This document shows, piece after piece, positions 17,833 to 26,743 of a DNA stretch of 40,341 bases (the stretch's first letter is position 1; every line of letters begins with the position of its first letter). Source of the DNA: JBJFGR01 sp051892875 (GTDB lineage Bacteria; Pseudomonadota; Gammaproteobacteria; Enterobacterales; Succinivibrionaceae); NCBI GenBank assembly GCA_051892875.1, contig JBJFGR010000107.1, positions 1-40,341 on the forward strand, written 5' to 3'. The translations under genes and the position numbers were made by a program. The notes beneath the pieces were generated by a model. The model saw only the letters and a list, made by a program, of their open reading frames with translations. It was not told the origin of the DNA and did no database searches.

Positions 17833-19232
17833 TAATCACTTCCACTATTTTTTAAAAAGGATTTATACTCTACCAATGCTTTTTTATTGCCAGACATTCG
17901 TAAAGTTCTCTCTAATAACTGAACATATATAGGCCTACCATTTAGTAACCCAGCAATATAAATAGATGTATAAGATGCAACCATCATAGGCAATAAACAA
18001 TAAAAGTTATTAGTCATTTCACAAACTAAAATTATACCTGTAACAGGTGACCTTACAGATGCAGCAAAAAAAGCAGCCATACCAGCGATACACATAACAC
18101 TTGGATTAATATCAGTTAGACCTAATTCGTTTATGAAGATACCTATTCCACCTCCAAGCAATGTACCAACTGCTAAAGATGGAGCAAAAATTCCACCAGG
18201 AACACCAGAACTAAAGCATAAAAATATACCGATAATTCTAATAAATATTAATGTAAACCAAAAACCAAGAGATTCTTTTGAAACTATCCAACTAGAAATA
18301 TACCCCATGCCTGAATTTCCATAAAATGGATTATAAAAAGATAGCATTCCAAAGATCCCTGCAACAATCGCCACAATCGCAACATGTTTCCATAAAATCC
18401 CCCTGTGAAGATATTGATATAAATCCTGGAATAAAGAAATACCTTTATTAAAAAACACCCCAAAAAATCCTGCAGCTACCCCTAATATAAGAAATGAAGG
18501 AAGGCTAAAAATCCCAACATTTTCAAATACAGGTATTGCAAATACTGCATTATTATCAACTATCAAATCCCTAATAATCGTTGAAAATAGAACAGCAATC
18601 GCAACTGCTTGTAAAGTACTAAAACTAAATTTAAATTGAGGTCGTAATTCTTCGATAACAAATAGTATTCCAGCCAAAGGGGCATTGAATGCACTAGCTA
18701 AACCTGCTGCAGCGCCTGCAGCTAATAATGTGTGAAATTCTGTCTGAGTAAATTTTAATTTATCAGAAACCATTGCACCTAAATTACCACCTATTTGTAT
18801 CGACGGTCCTTCTCTCCCTACGATCATCCCTGAACTAAGAGATAACAACCCTCCAAAAAACTTTACAGGTAATAACTGTTTGTATTTTACAGGTCTTAAA
18901 TCAATCATCGCCCCCTCTATTTCAGGAATTCCTGAACCAGATGCTTCGGGTGCATACTTTCTTGTAAGATAAATTGCTATACCGCCTAAACAAGCACTTA
19001 TTAAAAATGCTATCAAATAACATGCATAAGTTGGGAGGTTTAAATTTGATAATGATATTTCTCTGATTTTTCCAAGCAAAATAGGTGTTGTTTCAAACAC
19101 AACACAAACACCACCTGTTATTAACCCCGTTAAAATAGAACCTAATAAAAGTTTTAAACTTAGGCGTTCTTTATTTAAAAATCTAGTTAATAAAGCTCTA
19201 GAGGCTGTAATTTTTTTTAATTTAAAAGACAT
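17832..19232 (-). CDS. clcA: ClC-type chloride/proton antiporter
   Basis: Inner-membrane ClC exchanger, 466 residues from the ATG at 19232 (AGGTAGTG upstream). A longer in-frame ATG at 19283 lacks usable spacing. All ion-path signatures are present: GSGIPE, GREGPSIQIGGNLG with the gating Glu, LFVIEELRPQF with the internal proton Glu, GVPGGIFAPSLAVG, and RPIYVQLLE with the chloride-coordinating Tyr. Both glutamates mark an antiporter rather than a channel. In enterobacteria it supports acid resistance by removing charge during amino-acid decarboxylation. No decarboxylase lies in the window. It is the first gene of the clcA-tcdA-rsuA run. Confidence 0.95.
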   Translation of the reverse strand: MSFKLKKITASRALLTRFLNKERLSLKLLLGSILTGLITGGVCVVFETTPILLGKIREISLSNLNLPTYACYLIAFLISACLGGIAIYLTRKYAPEASGSGIPEIEGAMIDLRPVKYKQLLPVKFFGGLLSLSSGMIVGREGPSIQIGGNLGAMVSDKLKFTQTEFHTLLAAGAAAGLASAFNAPLAGILFVIEELRPQFKFSFSTLQAVAIAVLFSTIIRDLIVDNNAVFAIPVFENVGIFSLPSFLILGVAAGFFGVFFNKGISLFQDLYQYLHRGILWKHVAIVAIVAGIFGMLSFYNPFYGNSGMGYISSWIVSKESLGFWFTLIFIRIIGIFLCFSSGVPGGIFAPSLAVGTLLGGGIGIFINELGLTDINPSVMCIAGMAAFFAASVRSPVTGIILVCEMTNNFYCLLPMMVASYTSIYIAGLLNGRPIYVQLLERTLRMSGNKKALVEYKSFLKNSGSD

Positions 19233-19347
19233 GATTTCACTACCTATAAAAGTCTTGTGAATTATATCATAAATATATATCATACCTATTATTCAAATAA
19301 TACAATTTGAAAATTTTAGAATAAACAGTTCAAAAAAATTAAGATAT

Positions 19348-20322
19348 ATGAAAAAATTTGATTTTAATACAGCTTTTAATACATTAAAGATTTCATGTGC
19401 AGCAATTGTAGCTATATATATTTCTCATATACTCACTCTTGAAAATGCTTTTTCTGCTGGAATAGTTGCAATATTAACGATTCAACCGACCAAAAAAGAA
19501 ACCATAAAAACAGCCCTAGATCGTTTCTTAGCCTTTATATTTGCATTAATTATTGCATACATATCATATACCCTTGTTGGTTTTAATATGTACGGTTTCT
19601 TTGTTTATCTTATTATTTTTGTTTTTATTTGTCAGTATAAACATTGGATTAGTGCAATAGCTATGAATTCAGTAATAATATTGCATTTCTGCACTTTTAA
19701 AAATATGAATTTAAATACTATATTAGCTGAATCTGCTATATTTTTAATTGGGATTTTTGCAGGAATAATTGCCAACATGCACCTACATAAAAATACCCAT
19801 AAAATTCAACTTATGGTAAATTCTATAGATAGTCAAATACAACAAATTCTCCAAAGAATGTCTGAAAAACTTTTAAAATCAGATAAAAGCGACTATAACA
19901 GCAATTGTTTCATTAAATTAAGTCAATGTTTAAACTTAGCAGAACAACAAGCAAAACAAAATTTTCAGAACCAAATTGTCAAAAATGATTACTTTGATAT
20001 TGAATATATAAATATGCGAAGAAAACAAGAATTTGTTTTAATTGAAATGTATAAAAATGTACGTCAGCTTGAAGAAACTCCTCAAACTATATACGCAGTT
20101 TCAACATTTATAAAAAATATAGCAATGAGCTACGAAAAAACTAATAATGCTTCATCGTTACTAAATAAATTAAATGAACTTGAACATTCCATGAAAAACA
20201 CTAATTTACCAAAAACTCGTAAAGAATTTGAAAATAGAGCAAGATTATATATACTTCTTCAACAAATAAGAGAATTTTTAACAATAAAATTGCAATTTAT
20301 AAAAATTCAGAATAGAAATTAA
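19348..20322 (+). CDS. Aromatic acid exporter (ArAE_1/FUSC-like) family membrane protein
   Basis: 324 residues. The N-terminal half has about five or six hydrophobic helices (about 10-145), with the family motif AFSAGIVAILTIQPTKKETIKTALDRFLA at about 33-61. The C-terminal half is a soluble, Gln/Lys-rich helical domain (about 150-324) like the ArAE_1 C-terminal domain. Relatives are YgaE-type proteins, better known from Firmicutes; the substrate is unknown. The ribosome site is weak. It is divergent from clcA and convergent with pgsA across a shared terminator. Confidence 0.75.
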   Translation: MKKFDFNTAFNTLKISCAAIVAIYISHILTLENAFSAGIVAILTIQPTKKETIKTALDRFLAFIFALIIAYISYTLVGFNMYGFFVYLIIFVFICQYKHWISAIAMNSVIILHFCTFKNMNLNTILAESAIFLIGIFAGIIANMHLHKNTHKIQLMVNSIDSQIQQILQRMSEKLLKSDKSDYNSNCFIKLSQCLNLAEQQAKQNFQNQIVKNDYFDIEYINMRRKQEFVLIEMYKNVRQLEETPQTIYAVSTFIKNIAMSYEKTNNASSLLNKLNELEHSMKNTNLPKTRKEFENRARLYILLQQIREFLTIKLQFIKIQNRN

Positions 20323-20330
20323 AAAAAATA

Positions 20331-20358
20331 AAAAGCCTAAGCACAAACCTAGGCTTTT
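20331..20358. terminator. Bidirectional intrinsic terminator
   Basis: AAAAGCCTA (20331-20339) pairs with TAGGCTTTT (20350-20358). A-runs on the left and T-runs on the right give a U-tail in both directions. It serves the exporter gene ending at 20322 and pgsA ending at 20383, which converge here. Confidence 0.9.
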
Positions 20359-20382
20359 ATTACAGTAATAAATAATAATTGT

Positions 20383-20985
20383 TTAATAATCCATATATTT
20401 TAAACCTACTCGCAAATACGAGAACATAGAAATAATTGTTAAAAGTGTTGCGAACACCATCAAAACTAAAGATAAATAAACCATCCAATTATCTCTAAAT
20501 ATTATTGTATTATCCTGCCAAATCAGACCTGTTATTGCCACCATTTGCATAGTAGTTTTCCATTTACCAATATTGCTTACAGCTACTTTTGAACGACTAC
20601 CAATCTCTGCCATCCATTCTCTTAAAGCACTAACTACTATCTCTCTTGAAATTATTACAAAAGAACAAAATGTTACAATCGTAGCTGTATATACTGTATA
20701 TTGTTCTATAGCATCGGCTCTATTATAAAAAGAAACTAATAAAACAAGTGCAACACACACCATTATCTTATCAGCCACAGGGTCTAAAAATGCACCAAAT
20801 TTTGAGCAAACCTCGAGTTTTCTAGCTAAATAACCGTCAAACAAATCAGTAATAGAAGCTAGAGCAAAAACCCCAGCCGCAGCTATAAAACTCCATTGAT
20901 AAGGTAAATAAAACAAAATTATATATATAGGAATTAAAACAACTCTAAAGATTGTTAACGCATTTGGGATCTTATCTATAAACAT
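20383..20985 (-). CDS. pgsA: CDP-diacylglycerol-glycerol-3-phosphate 3-phosphatidyltransferase
   Basis: Inner-membrane enzyme making phosphatidylglycerophosphate from CDP-diacylglycerol. The CDP-alcohol phosphotransferase signature is complete: DLFDGYLAR, then KFGAFLDPVADK with the spacing of DG..AR........G...D...D. Four or more membrane helices are seen. The N-terminus IPNALTIFRVVLIPIYIILF matches E. coli PgsA. The start is taken at the ATG 20985 (200 residues, AAAAGG about 11 bases upstream); a longer frame from GTG 21024 adds an unlikely soluble extension. Confidence 0.95.
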   Translation of the reverse strand: MFIDKIPNALTIFRVVLIPIYIILFYLPYQWSFIAAAGVFALASITDLFDGYLARKLEVCSKFGAFLDPVADKIMVCVALVLLVSFYNRADAIEQYTVYTATIVTFCSFVIISREIVVSALREWMAEIGSRSKVAVSNIGKWKTTMQMVAITGLIWQDNTIIFRDNWMVYLSLVLMVFATLLTIISMFSYLRVGLKYMDY

Positions 20986-21120
20986 GAGAACACACACCTT
21001 TTCATCATTGTTAATAAAGAACACTAAAAACTAATGTAAAAAAATTATAACACATATCTTAAAAACTAACTATAGCAAAGAAAAATTCATGTAGATTATG
21101 AGATTTTATAACAAGAAGAT

Positions 21121-21146
21121 ATTTTGGAGAATAAAATCTCCAAAAT
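21121..21146 (-). terminator. Probable terminator of cysK
   Basis: ATTTTGGAGA (21121-21130) pairs with TCTCCAAAAT (21137-21146) around a 6-nt loop, 54 nt past the cysK stop. No long U-run follows on the minus strand, but the lower stem is A/U-rich. Confidence 0.6.
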
Positions 21147-21199
21147 ATGAAAATGCTAAAAAGCACAGCAAAATTTAAATTAAAAACTTGAATTATAAA

Positions 21200-22135
21200 T
21201 TAGTAATTAAACAAAGCGGTAGATAAATACCTATCTCCAGAATCTGGTAATAAAACAACAATATTCTTACCTAAATTCTCAGGGCGTTTAGCTAAAATAG
21301 TAGCAGCCTTTAAAACAGCACCAGAAGAAATCCCCACTAAAATACCTTCACTTGAAGCAAAAGCTCTTCCTTCTTCAAAAGCATCATCATTCTCAATTGC
21401 TATAATTTCATCAAATATTGACGTATTTAAAACTTCAGGCACAAATCCAGCACCTATCCCTTGAATCTTATGGGGACCTGCTTTTCCAGTTGACAACACG
21501 GGACTTGAAGCAGGTTCAACAGCAACAACTTTCACATTAGGATTTTGTTCTTTTAAATACTCACCTACACCAGTGATTGTTCCACCTGTACCAACACCAG
21601 CTACAAAAATATCAACTTCTCCATCTGTTTGATCCCAAATTTCAGGACCTGTTGTTGCCTTATGTTTAGCAGGATTTGAAAAATTTTTAAACTGCCCTAA
21701 AATAATTGAATTTGGTATTTCTTTTTGTAATTCTTCTGCTCTAGCTATAGCACCTTTCATCCCCTTTGCACCTTCAGTAAGTTCTAAGTGAGCCCCATAT
21801 GCTTTTAATAAATTTCTTCTTTCAAGACTCATTGAATCAGGTAGCGTTAATATAGCTTTATAACCTTTAGATGTAGCAATAGCAGCTATCCCTATACCAG
21901 TATTACCAGAGGTAGGTTCAATAATTGTAGAACCTTCCTTTAATAACCCATCCTTTTCTGCCTGTTCAATCATACCTAATGCAATACGATCCTTTACAGA
22001 ACCAGATGGATTAAAATATTCTAGTTTTGCAAAAATATTTACACCTGCTACTTTTGATCTCTGAACATAACGATTTAATTTAATTAATGGTGTATTACCT
22101 ATTAAATCTACAACACTTTCTACATATTTAGCCAT
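21200..22135 (-). CDS. cysK: Cysteine synthase (O-acetylserine sulfhydrylase A)
   Basis: PLP enzyme making cysteine from O-acetylserine and sulfide. 311 residues from the ATG at 22135, which has AAAGGTG six bases upstream; the longer frame from GTG 22144 would place the ribosome site inside the gene. Motifs: NPSGSVKDRIAL with the PLP Lys, the substrate loop PTSGNTGIGIAAI, the phosphate-binding GVGTGGTITGVG, and GISSGAV near the C-terminus. GPHKIQGIGAGFVPEVL is characteristic of CysK. It stands alone, with its own terminator. Confidence 0.96.
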   Translation of the reverse strand: MAKYVESVVDLIGNTPLIKLNRYVQRSKVAGVNIFAKLEYFNPSGSVKDRIALGMIEQAEKDGLLKEGSTIIEPTSGNTGIGIAAIATSKGYKAILTLPDSMSLERRNLLKAYGAHLELTEGAKGMKGAIARAEELQKEIPNSIILGQFKNFSNPAKHKATTGPEIWDQTDGEVDIFVAGVGTGGTITGVGEYLKEQNPNVKVVAVEPASSPVLSTGKAGPHKIQGIGAGFVPEVLNTSIFDEIIAIENDDAFEEGRAFASSEGILVGISSGAVLKAATILAKRPENLGKNIVVLLPDSGDRYLSTALFNY

Positions 22136-22668
22136 ATATATCACCTTTAATCTAACCCTATTTTTGTTTAATAATATTTATAATTTATGATTTAATTCAT
22201 AGTATTCATACTAATGTTGTATGAAATAATAAAATATTTTTTTTCTTAAGTCAAGTTTTTTTATCTTTTCATATTTCACTCATAGTTTGTTATGGTTTCA
22301 AATACAGTGATAGGTTCAAGGTTGTATCTTCTTGTTCCATTAGGAGAAATACTGTTAGGTTTTAATTTAACAGACTTTTAAAAATTTCTTAACATATGAA
22401 CATGAAACCTAATAATATTTCTGCTTGCCAATTGGAATTATTCTACTCACACATCTAAAACTATAAAATATTTTTAAATATAATAATCTATTTATATATT
22501 TAATAAAATTATTATTTTCTAATTGTCAAACTATATAACATATACTTATTTTAATAAATAGAATAATAAATATATTATATATCACATGTATATTTTTTAT
22601 AGAGATTTTTAATTATTTTACGATATAACAAACATATATTATAACTATTATTTTAATAGGATAAATAT
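22136..22668. other. Intergenic stretch upstream of cysK
   Basis: AT-rich and without a gene I can support. It must contain the cysK promoter on the minus strand. A 29-codon open frame at 22292-22381 (+) reads like protein but has no ribosome site and may be a remnant. A long inverted repeat lies at 22345-22422. A 21-bp AT-only segment at 22488-22508 also occurs at 19-39, at the window start; with this composition it may be chance. Confidence 0.5.
22345..22422. repeat. 18-bp imperfect inverted repeat
   Basis: AGAAATACTGTTAGGTTT (22345-22362) and AAACCTAATAATATTTCT (22405-22422) are inverted copies matching at 16 of 18 positions, 42 bp apart. They lie about 210 bp upstream of cysK. It could be a regulatory RNA stem, a terminator for something upstream or the ends of a small element; nothing in the spacer helps decide. 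Confidence 0.6.
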
Positions 22669-22860
22669 ATGAGTTTTGAATTTACAAAAATAGATGATAA
22701 TCAATCAGATGAAGAATTTATTATTGAATGCAGAAAACAAGATTATAGATCTTTAGAGTTATTATCAGAAGAACAAATTGATGAATTAATCTCCACTCAA
22801 GATCCTAAAGAACATACAAAAAAATTTCAAAAATTTGTTCACCAAGCTTATTTTTATTGA
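22669..22860 (+). CDS. Small acidic hypothetical protein, 63 aa
   Basis: Not recognised. 63 residues, acidic in the first two thirds (Asp/Glu clusters such as DDNQSDEEF and LLSEEQIDELI) and basic near the end (KEHTKKFQKF). No signal peptide or membrane helix. AATAGG lies about 8 bases before the ATG, a weak ribosome site. Codon use is like its AT-rich surroundings. It is followed 190 bp later by another 63-codon ORF. An antitoxin- or adaptor-like role could be imagined, but nothing shows it. Confidence 0.45.
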   Translation: MSFEFTKIDDNQSDEEFIIECRKQDYRSLELLSEEQIDELISTQDPKEHTKKFQKFVHQAYFY

Positions 22861-23050
22861 CTCAATTTTCACACTATTTAATTGGTATTTTTATAGGGTA
22901 AAACACTATAAATCTTTATATTTTAACCTTTATCTTTGTATTTTTTCATTTATTAATAATTATATTAAAAACTCGTATAATTTTCGTTAATTTATATTTT
23001 TTAAATATAAAACCATTAATAAAGTATCTTACATATGAAAAGGAGTTAAT

Positions 23051-23242
23051 ATGGGTCAAATTGATATTTTATTAAAAGCATTACTATCAATTTCTAAACG
23101 ATTTGCTAATGCGATTAATTTAGGTATTGATAGAGGTAAAAAAATTAATCATAATTCTTTAGAAGATTTTAACACTACTTTTGGTATTCAATTTGGTATT
23201 GAAAATCAAACAAAAATTGATAATGAAATGCTTATAACCTAA
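23051..23242 (+). CDS. Small hypothetical protein, 63 aa, strong ribosome site
   Basis: Not recognised. AAAAGGAG six to seven bases before the ATG is one of the best ribosome sites in this region and argues that it is translated. The N-terminal 28 residues (IDILLKALLSISKRFANAI) could form an amphipathic, membrane-active helix; the rest is polar with Asn and Thr. There is no signal peptide. It has its own upstream gap of 190 bp after the other small ORF. A peptide toxin or a phage-derived fragment are possibilities without proof. Confidence 0.5.
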   Translation: MGQIDILLKALLSISKRFANAINLGIDRGKKINHNSLEDFNTTFGIQFGIENQTKIDNEMLIT

Positions 23243-23947
23243 ATAATATTTCATGTAATGAATTCTTTCACGAAGAAAGATCTAAATTTTTTTAACTATG
23301 GTTACGCTAATTGTACTTTACAGAAGTACATTGGATAGCACCTCTGCTTATACGATTTTTTCGCCTAATTATTGATATAAACTATTAATAAAAGAAATGT
23401 TCCTGATATAAAAATGAACTTACCAAGCTTGTAAATAACAAGATCTTGTTATTTATAACTTTATAAAAATGTACGAAAGCTGAGGCTAGAATTAGAGAAT
23501 TATAAAAATCACTTGCTAATAAACAATAATAGATACAAGAATAAAGGCTTACAATTATCTCAATTATACCACTATGAGTCCTTATTTATCTTAGATCTCT
23601 AATTTGTCCATTTTCTGCTAACTGATTTTATCAAGTTTTAAAAGAACATAAAGATCTGTGAAAGTTTTATAGAGCAAATTATCTATAAGTCTTCATGTTT
23701 TACCCACATATATGCACGATGACTCTATTAATATTATAATAGTCAACTGCTCTACAATAGCTATAAAAATTAATAGATTTATAACCCTATTATCAACTTT
23801 AAATAAAATACCTCTTTTATTTTAAATAAAATAATTTATAATAAAACAATCATCGTATTACTATATTTAAAATATAAATTTTGCTGATTTAAGCTCTACA
23901 TAAACAAAAGTACATGTAAACAGGCTCTAGTTGAATATTATCCTTAT
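23243..23947. other. 705-bp stretch without an intact gene
   Basis: It contains the decayed coding remnant at 23467-23700 and then AT-rich sequence up to the lipoprotein gene. I see no clear promoter; a TATAAT-like run at about 23737 is a weak candidate. No RNA gene was recognised. Confidence 0.5.
23467..23700 (+). pseudogene. Decayed coding remnant in shifting frames
   Basis: Three consecutive protein-like segments appear in different plus-strand frames, each broken by stops: KAEARIREL (23476-23502), NYKNHLLINNNRYKNKGLQL and onward (from 23498), and CPFSAN*FYQVLKEHKDL*KFYRANYL (about 23606-23692). Several stops are TAA where Gln or Lys would fit. It looks like a degraded gene, possibly a transposase because of the coiled N-terminal style, but I cannot name the family. 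Confidence 0.35.
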
Positions 23948-25492
23948 ATGAATTTACAGATCTCAAAATCCAAATTTAAAATTTTGTTTTTATTACCAAT
24001 TATATTCTTATCACTAAATGGATGTTCAGATCCTGATTCAAGAGAAATTGAAGAAACTGTAGTAAAAAATGGTCAAGTACATACTATCGATCCAAAAACC
24101 AAATTAGAACGTATGACTAATAGTCCCTTTGCCTATAATACAGTTCATGCATATATAGGAGAAGATTATAAGGAAGAAATCTATACCCCTACAGGGGAAA
24201 AAATGATCGAAATACCTATTGTTGTACTAAATGGATATATCGTTAAAGCAACTATATGTGCAGATTTTGATTATAATTACGAATGTGATCCAAATATTGA
24301 ACAAGTGATAACCAATAATAATGGTTACGCAGTAATGAAAGTACGTGAATCTATATACAACTCTTTCCTTACACATAATGTTATTGTTACAATAAAAGAA
24401 TATCAATCCGCAAATAAAGTTGACAATCAAATTTTAAGTTTTGATTTTAGTTTTGTTATGTTCGGTGATACAACTAAAAATCACATTAATTTCATAACAC
24501 CTTTCAATACCTTAGCGATGGCTTATACTGAAAATGGCAGTGTTATCTCAAAAAGTAACGCATTAATGGCTATGGCTGTCGCTCTCGATATAAAAAATTA
24601 CCGCTATTTGAACCAAGATTACAATAAACTAAATAAAATTATCCTTATTGCTGGAGAATTATTAGTACAAGGTCAGTTATTGCCGAAGTCACTTAATGAC
24701 ATTAATGGTAATTTAATAAACCTTAATGATCTTCTAGAGCTTTTAAGAGTTATTTCCTCAAAATCTAAATTTTTACTAAAACAGGGGTATTCCATATCTG
24801 AAACAATTGATATTTTAAAAAACGAATTGTTTGAGACGGATAAGCAAACTTCTAGACCATATGCTAATTTTTATCCTGAGATTCGATTTTTAAAAGCAAA
24901 ATTTGTAAATAAATCGTACGATTTTTCATCCGATAAAGTTTATTACCGTTGGGATTTTGGTAATGGTAAGTTTTCAACATTAAAAAATGGTTATACATCA
25001 TATGACAAACCTGGTACATACACTGTAAAATTATCTGTTTCAAATAATGATTACGAGGTCTCTATAGCTAAAGACATAACTATATCTGCGACAGAAAGAT
25101 GTGTACCTATTACACCATCATTCTACTGTTATAACCAAGAAGACGATTTCTTCTGTCAAACTGAAAATTTTGATACTACAATGTGTTCTGAACTGCGTAA
25201 TTCATTACCAAATGATTTAAAATATTATTGGTATGTTAACGGAAAACTAAAAAGCAAAGGATTTTACATCAATATACCTAAAGAACCCCTTATCAATTTT
25301 ATCAAAAGAAAACGAAATTCCAAAGGTCATGCACCTGTTCGTTCATCATTAGAACATAATATTTACTCAGAGCAATACAATCAACAAAAAAATATAGATA
25401 GAGTCTCTTTTAATGTCGAGCTTATTGTAACAAATGGGAAAAATAGCCTAAAAACAAAACAGACAATAACTTTTAAGCCCGAAAATGAATAA
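23948..25492 (+). CDS. Lipoprotein with a PKD-like domain
   Basis: 514 residues. The lipoprotein signal is clear: basic N-terminus, hydrophobic core ILFLLPIIFLSL and lipobox LNGC with Cys26, followed by SDPD. An Asp at +3 rather than +2 suggests it is sorted to the outer membrane. Residues about 85-290 form a domain I do not recognise (NGYIVKATICADFDYNYECD, a short calcium-loop-like stretch). A PKD-type immunoglobulin fold lies at about 318-370: YYRWDFGNGKFST and KPGTYTVKLSVSN. A Cys-rich segment follows (CVPITPSFYCYNQEDDFFC and one more Cys), then a C-terminal beta-rich region. Outer-membrane surface binding or adhesion is plausible. No ribosome site is evident before the ATG, yet the signal peptide fixes the start. 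Confidence 0.75.
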   Translation: MNLQISKSKFKILFLLPIIFLSLNGCSDPDSREIEETVVKNGQVHTIDPKTKLERMTNSPFAYNTVHAYIGEDYKEEIYTPTGEKMIEIPIVVLNGYIVKATICADFDYNYECDPNIEQVITNNNGYAVMKVRESIYNSFLTHNVIVTIKEYQSANKVDNQILSFDFSFVMFGDTTKNHINFITPFNTLAMAYTENGSVISKSNALMAMAVALDIKNYRYLNQDYNKLNKIILIAGELLVQGQLLPKSLNDINGNLINLNDLLELLRVISSKSKFLLKQGYSISETIDILKNELFETDKQTSRPYANFYPEIRFLKAKFVNKSYDFSSDKVYYRWDFGNGKFSTLKNGYTSYDKPGTYTVKLSVSNNDYEVSIAKDITISATERCVPITPSFYCYNQEDDFFCQTENFDTTMCSELRNSLPNDLKYYWYVNGKLKSKGFYINIPKEPLINFIKRKRNSKGHAPVRSSLEHNIYSEQYNQQKNIDRVSFNVELIVTNGKNSLKTKQTITFKPENE

Positions 25493-25533
25493 TGTTATCA
25501 TGAATATTGTATTCAATTCTTTGTTAAAACTAG

Positions 25534-25539
25534 TATAAT
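25534..25539 (+). promoter_or_regulatory. Candidate -10 element for the CDF transporter
   Basis: TATAAT lies 40 bp before the start at 25580. TTCAAT 16 bp upstream is a weak -35. It falls in the 87-bp gap after the lipoprotein gene. Confidence 0.45.
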
Positions 25540-25579
25540 ATGAAAACAAATGAATATTTTTATTGAGTAACATACAAAA

Positions 25580-26524
25580 ATGAAAGAAATTATTGATGTT
25601 TCAAAAAATACTTCGAATATTACTAAAAATAATGACTCAGAATTGTATGGAAAACTTATTACTGTAGCTGGCATTGCCTCTACTACTTTAGCAACAATTC
25701 TGATACTTGTTAAGGGTATAGCTTGGTTATTATCAGACTCTTCTGCTGTTTTTGCCTCTTTGGTTGATTCTTCATTAGACTTATGTGCTTCAGCTGTAAA
25801 TCTATTAGCGATACGTTATTCTATTATGCCAAAAGATGAGGATCATGCCTATGGTCACGGTAAAGCTGAATCTTTAGCAGGTTTGTTACAAGCTGCTTTT
25901 ATAGCAGGTTCTTCTGTATTTTTAGGAATTCATGGAGTTTCAAGAATAATATCACCTGTTGAAGTTACTAATCAAGAACTCAGTATTGGAATCACCCTAT
26001 TTGCAATATTTGCAACTATAATTCTAGTATTATTCCAAATATTTGTGGTAAAAAAAACTCATAGTAATGCAGTAATGGCAGACTTATTACATTATAAATC
26101 TGATATTTTACTAAATTTTGGTGTATTAATGGCTTTGGTATTTGTAAAATTTAATATGAACTATATGGATGGAATTTTTACAGTAATAATAGCTATCTAT
26201 ATATTTATGAGTGCAGCTCATATCGCAAAAGTTTCATCTGATGTACTACTTGATCATCAGCTACCACAACAAGATGAAGAAAACATTATAAAACTAATCC
26301 TTAATGTTCCTGGTATTTCTTCTATTCACGATTTACGAACCCGTAAATCAGGTCCTGTTTACTTTATACAATTACATTTGGACCTTGAAGGGAGTATAAG
26401 CCTAAAACAAGCTCATGATATTACGGAAAATATTGAAAGATCAATAGAATCACAATATAGTCCCTGCGACATAATTATTCATATGGAACCTATAGAAACT
26501 CATAATAACCATATTATTAATTAA
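25580..26524 (+). CDS. fieF: Cation diffusion facilitator (FieF/YiiP type)
   Basis: Proton-driven divalent metal efflux pump (Zn/Fe/Cd in relatives) of the inner membrane, acting as a dimer. 314 residues. The N-terminal half has six helices. The transport site is visible as LVDSSLDLCASAV (two Asp on helix 2, spaced DxxxD) and HYKSDILLN on helix 5 (His and Asp). EDHAYGHGKAESLAGLLQA is the family loop with zinc-binding His/Asp. The cytoplasmic domain (about 215-314) carries the DHQLP, HDLRTRKSG and IIHMEP signatures. The symbol follows E. coli FieF by similarity; the metal is not determined. Confidence 0.9.
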   Translation: MKEIIDVSKNTSNITKNNDSELYGKLITVAGIASTTLATILILVKGIAWLLSDSSAVFASLVDSSLDLCASAVNLLAIRYSIMPKDEDHAYGHGKAESLAGLLQAAFIAGSSVFLGIHGVSRIISPVEVTNQELSIGITLFAIFATIILVLFQIFVVKKTHSNAVMADLLHYKSDILLNFGVLMALVFVKFNMNYMDGIFTVIIAIYIFMSAAHIAKVSSDVLLDHQLPQQDEENIIKLILNVPGISSIHDLRTRKSGPVYFIQLHLDLEGSISLKQAHDITENIERSIESQYSPCDIIIHMEPIETHNNHIIN

Positions 26525-26603
26525 GTAATCAACTGCTAAATGCATAATTACCATTACATATCTATATCAAATTCAAATAATAATCGATAGTTTAACAATT
26601 CCC

Positions 26604-26713
26604 AAAAAAAGGACTGTTACAGAGAACAGTCCAACCACAAAAGTACGCTTTAGCATAAATCGATTAATAATCTACGCATAATCAATGGTATTATAAAACG
26701 ACATAAAAACCAA
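26604..26713 (-). ncRNA. Candidate small RNA of about 110 nt
   Basis: On the minus strand, TATAAT (26725-26720) with TTCGTT 17 bp upstream predicts a start near 26713. The transcript would end at the intrinsic terminator at 26611-26632 and its seven-T tail. No ORF with a ribosome site fits inside. A defined promoter, a short untranslated body and a U-tailed terminator is the usual layout of a bacterial small RNA. This is inference; no RNA family was recognised. Confidence 0.4.
26611..26632 (-). terminator. Minus-strand intrinsic terminator
   Basis: GGACTGTT (26611-26618) pairs with AACAGTCC (26625-26632) around a 6-nt loop. Read on the minus strand the stem is followed by seven T (26610-26604). 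There is no T-run on the plus side, so it does not serve the CDF gene; it ends a transcript coming from the right, where no gene is annotated. Confidence 0.85.
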
Positions 26714-26743
26714 ATTAAGATTATAAAAAATTTGATCCTTTTA

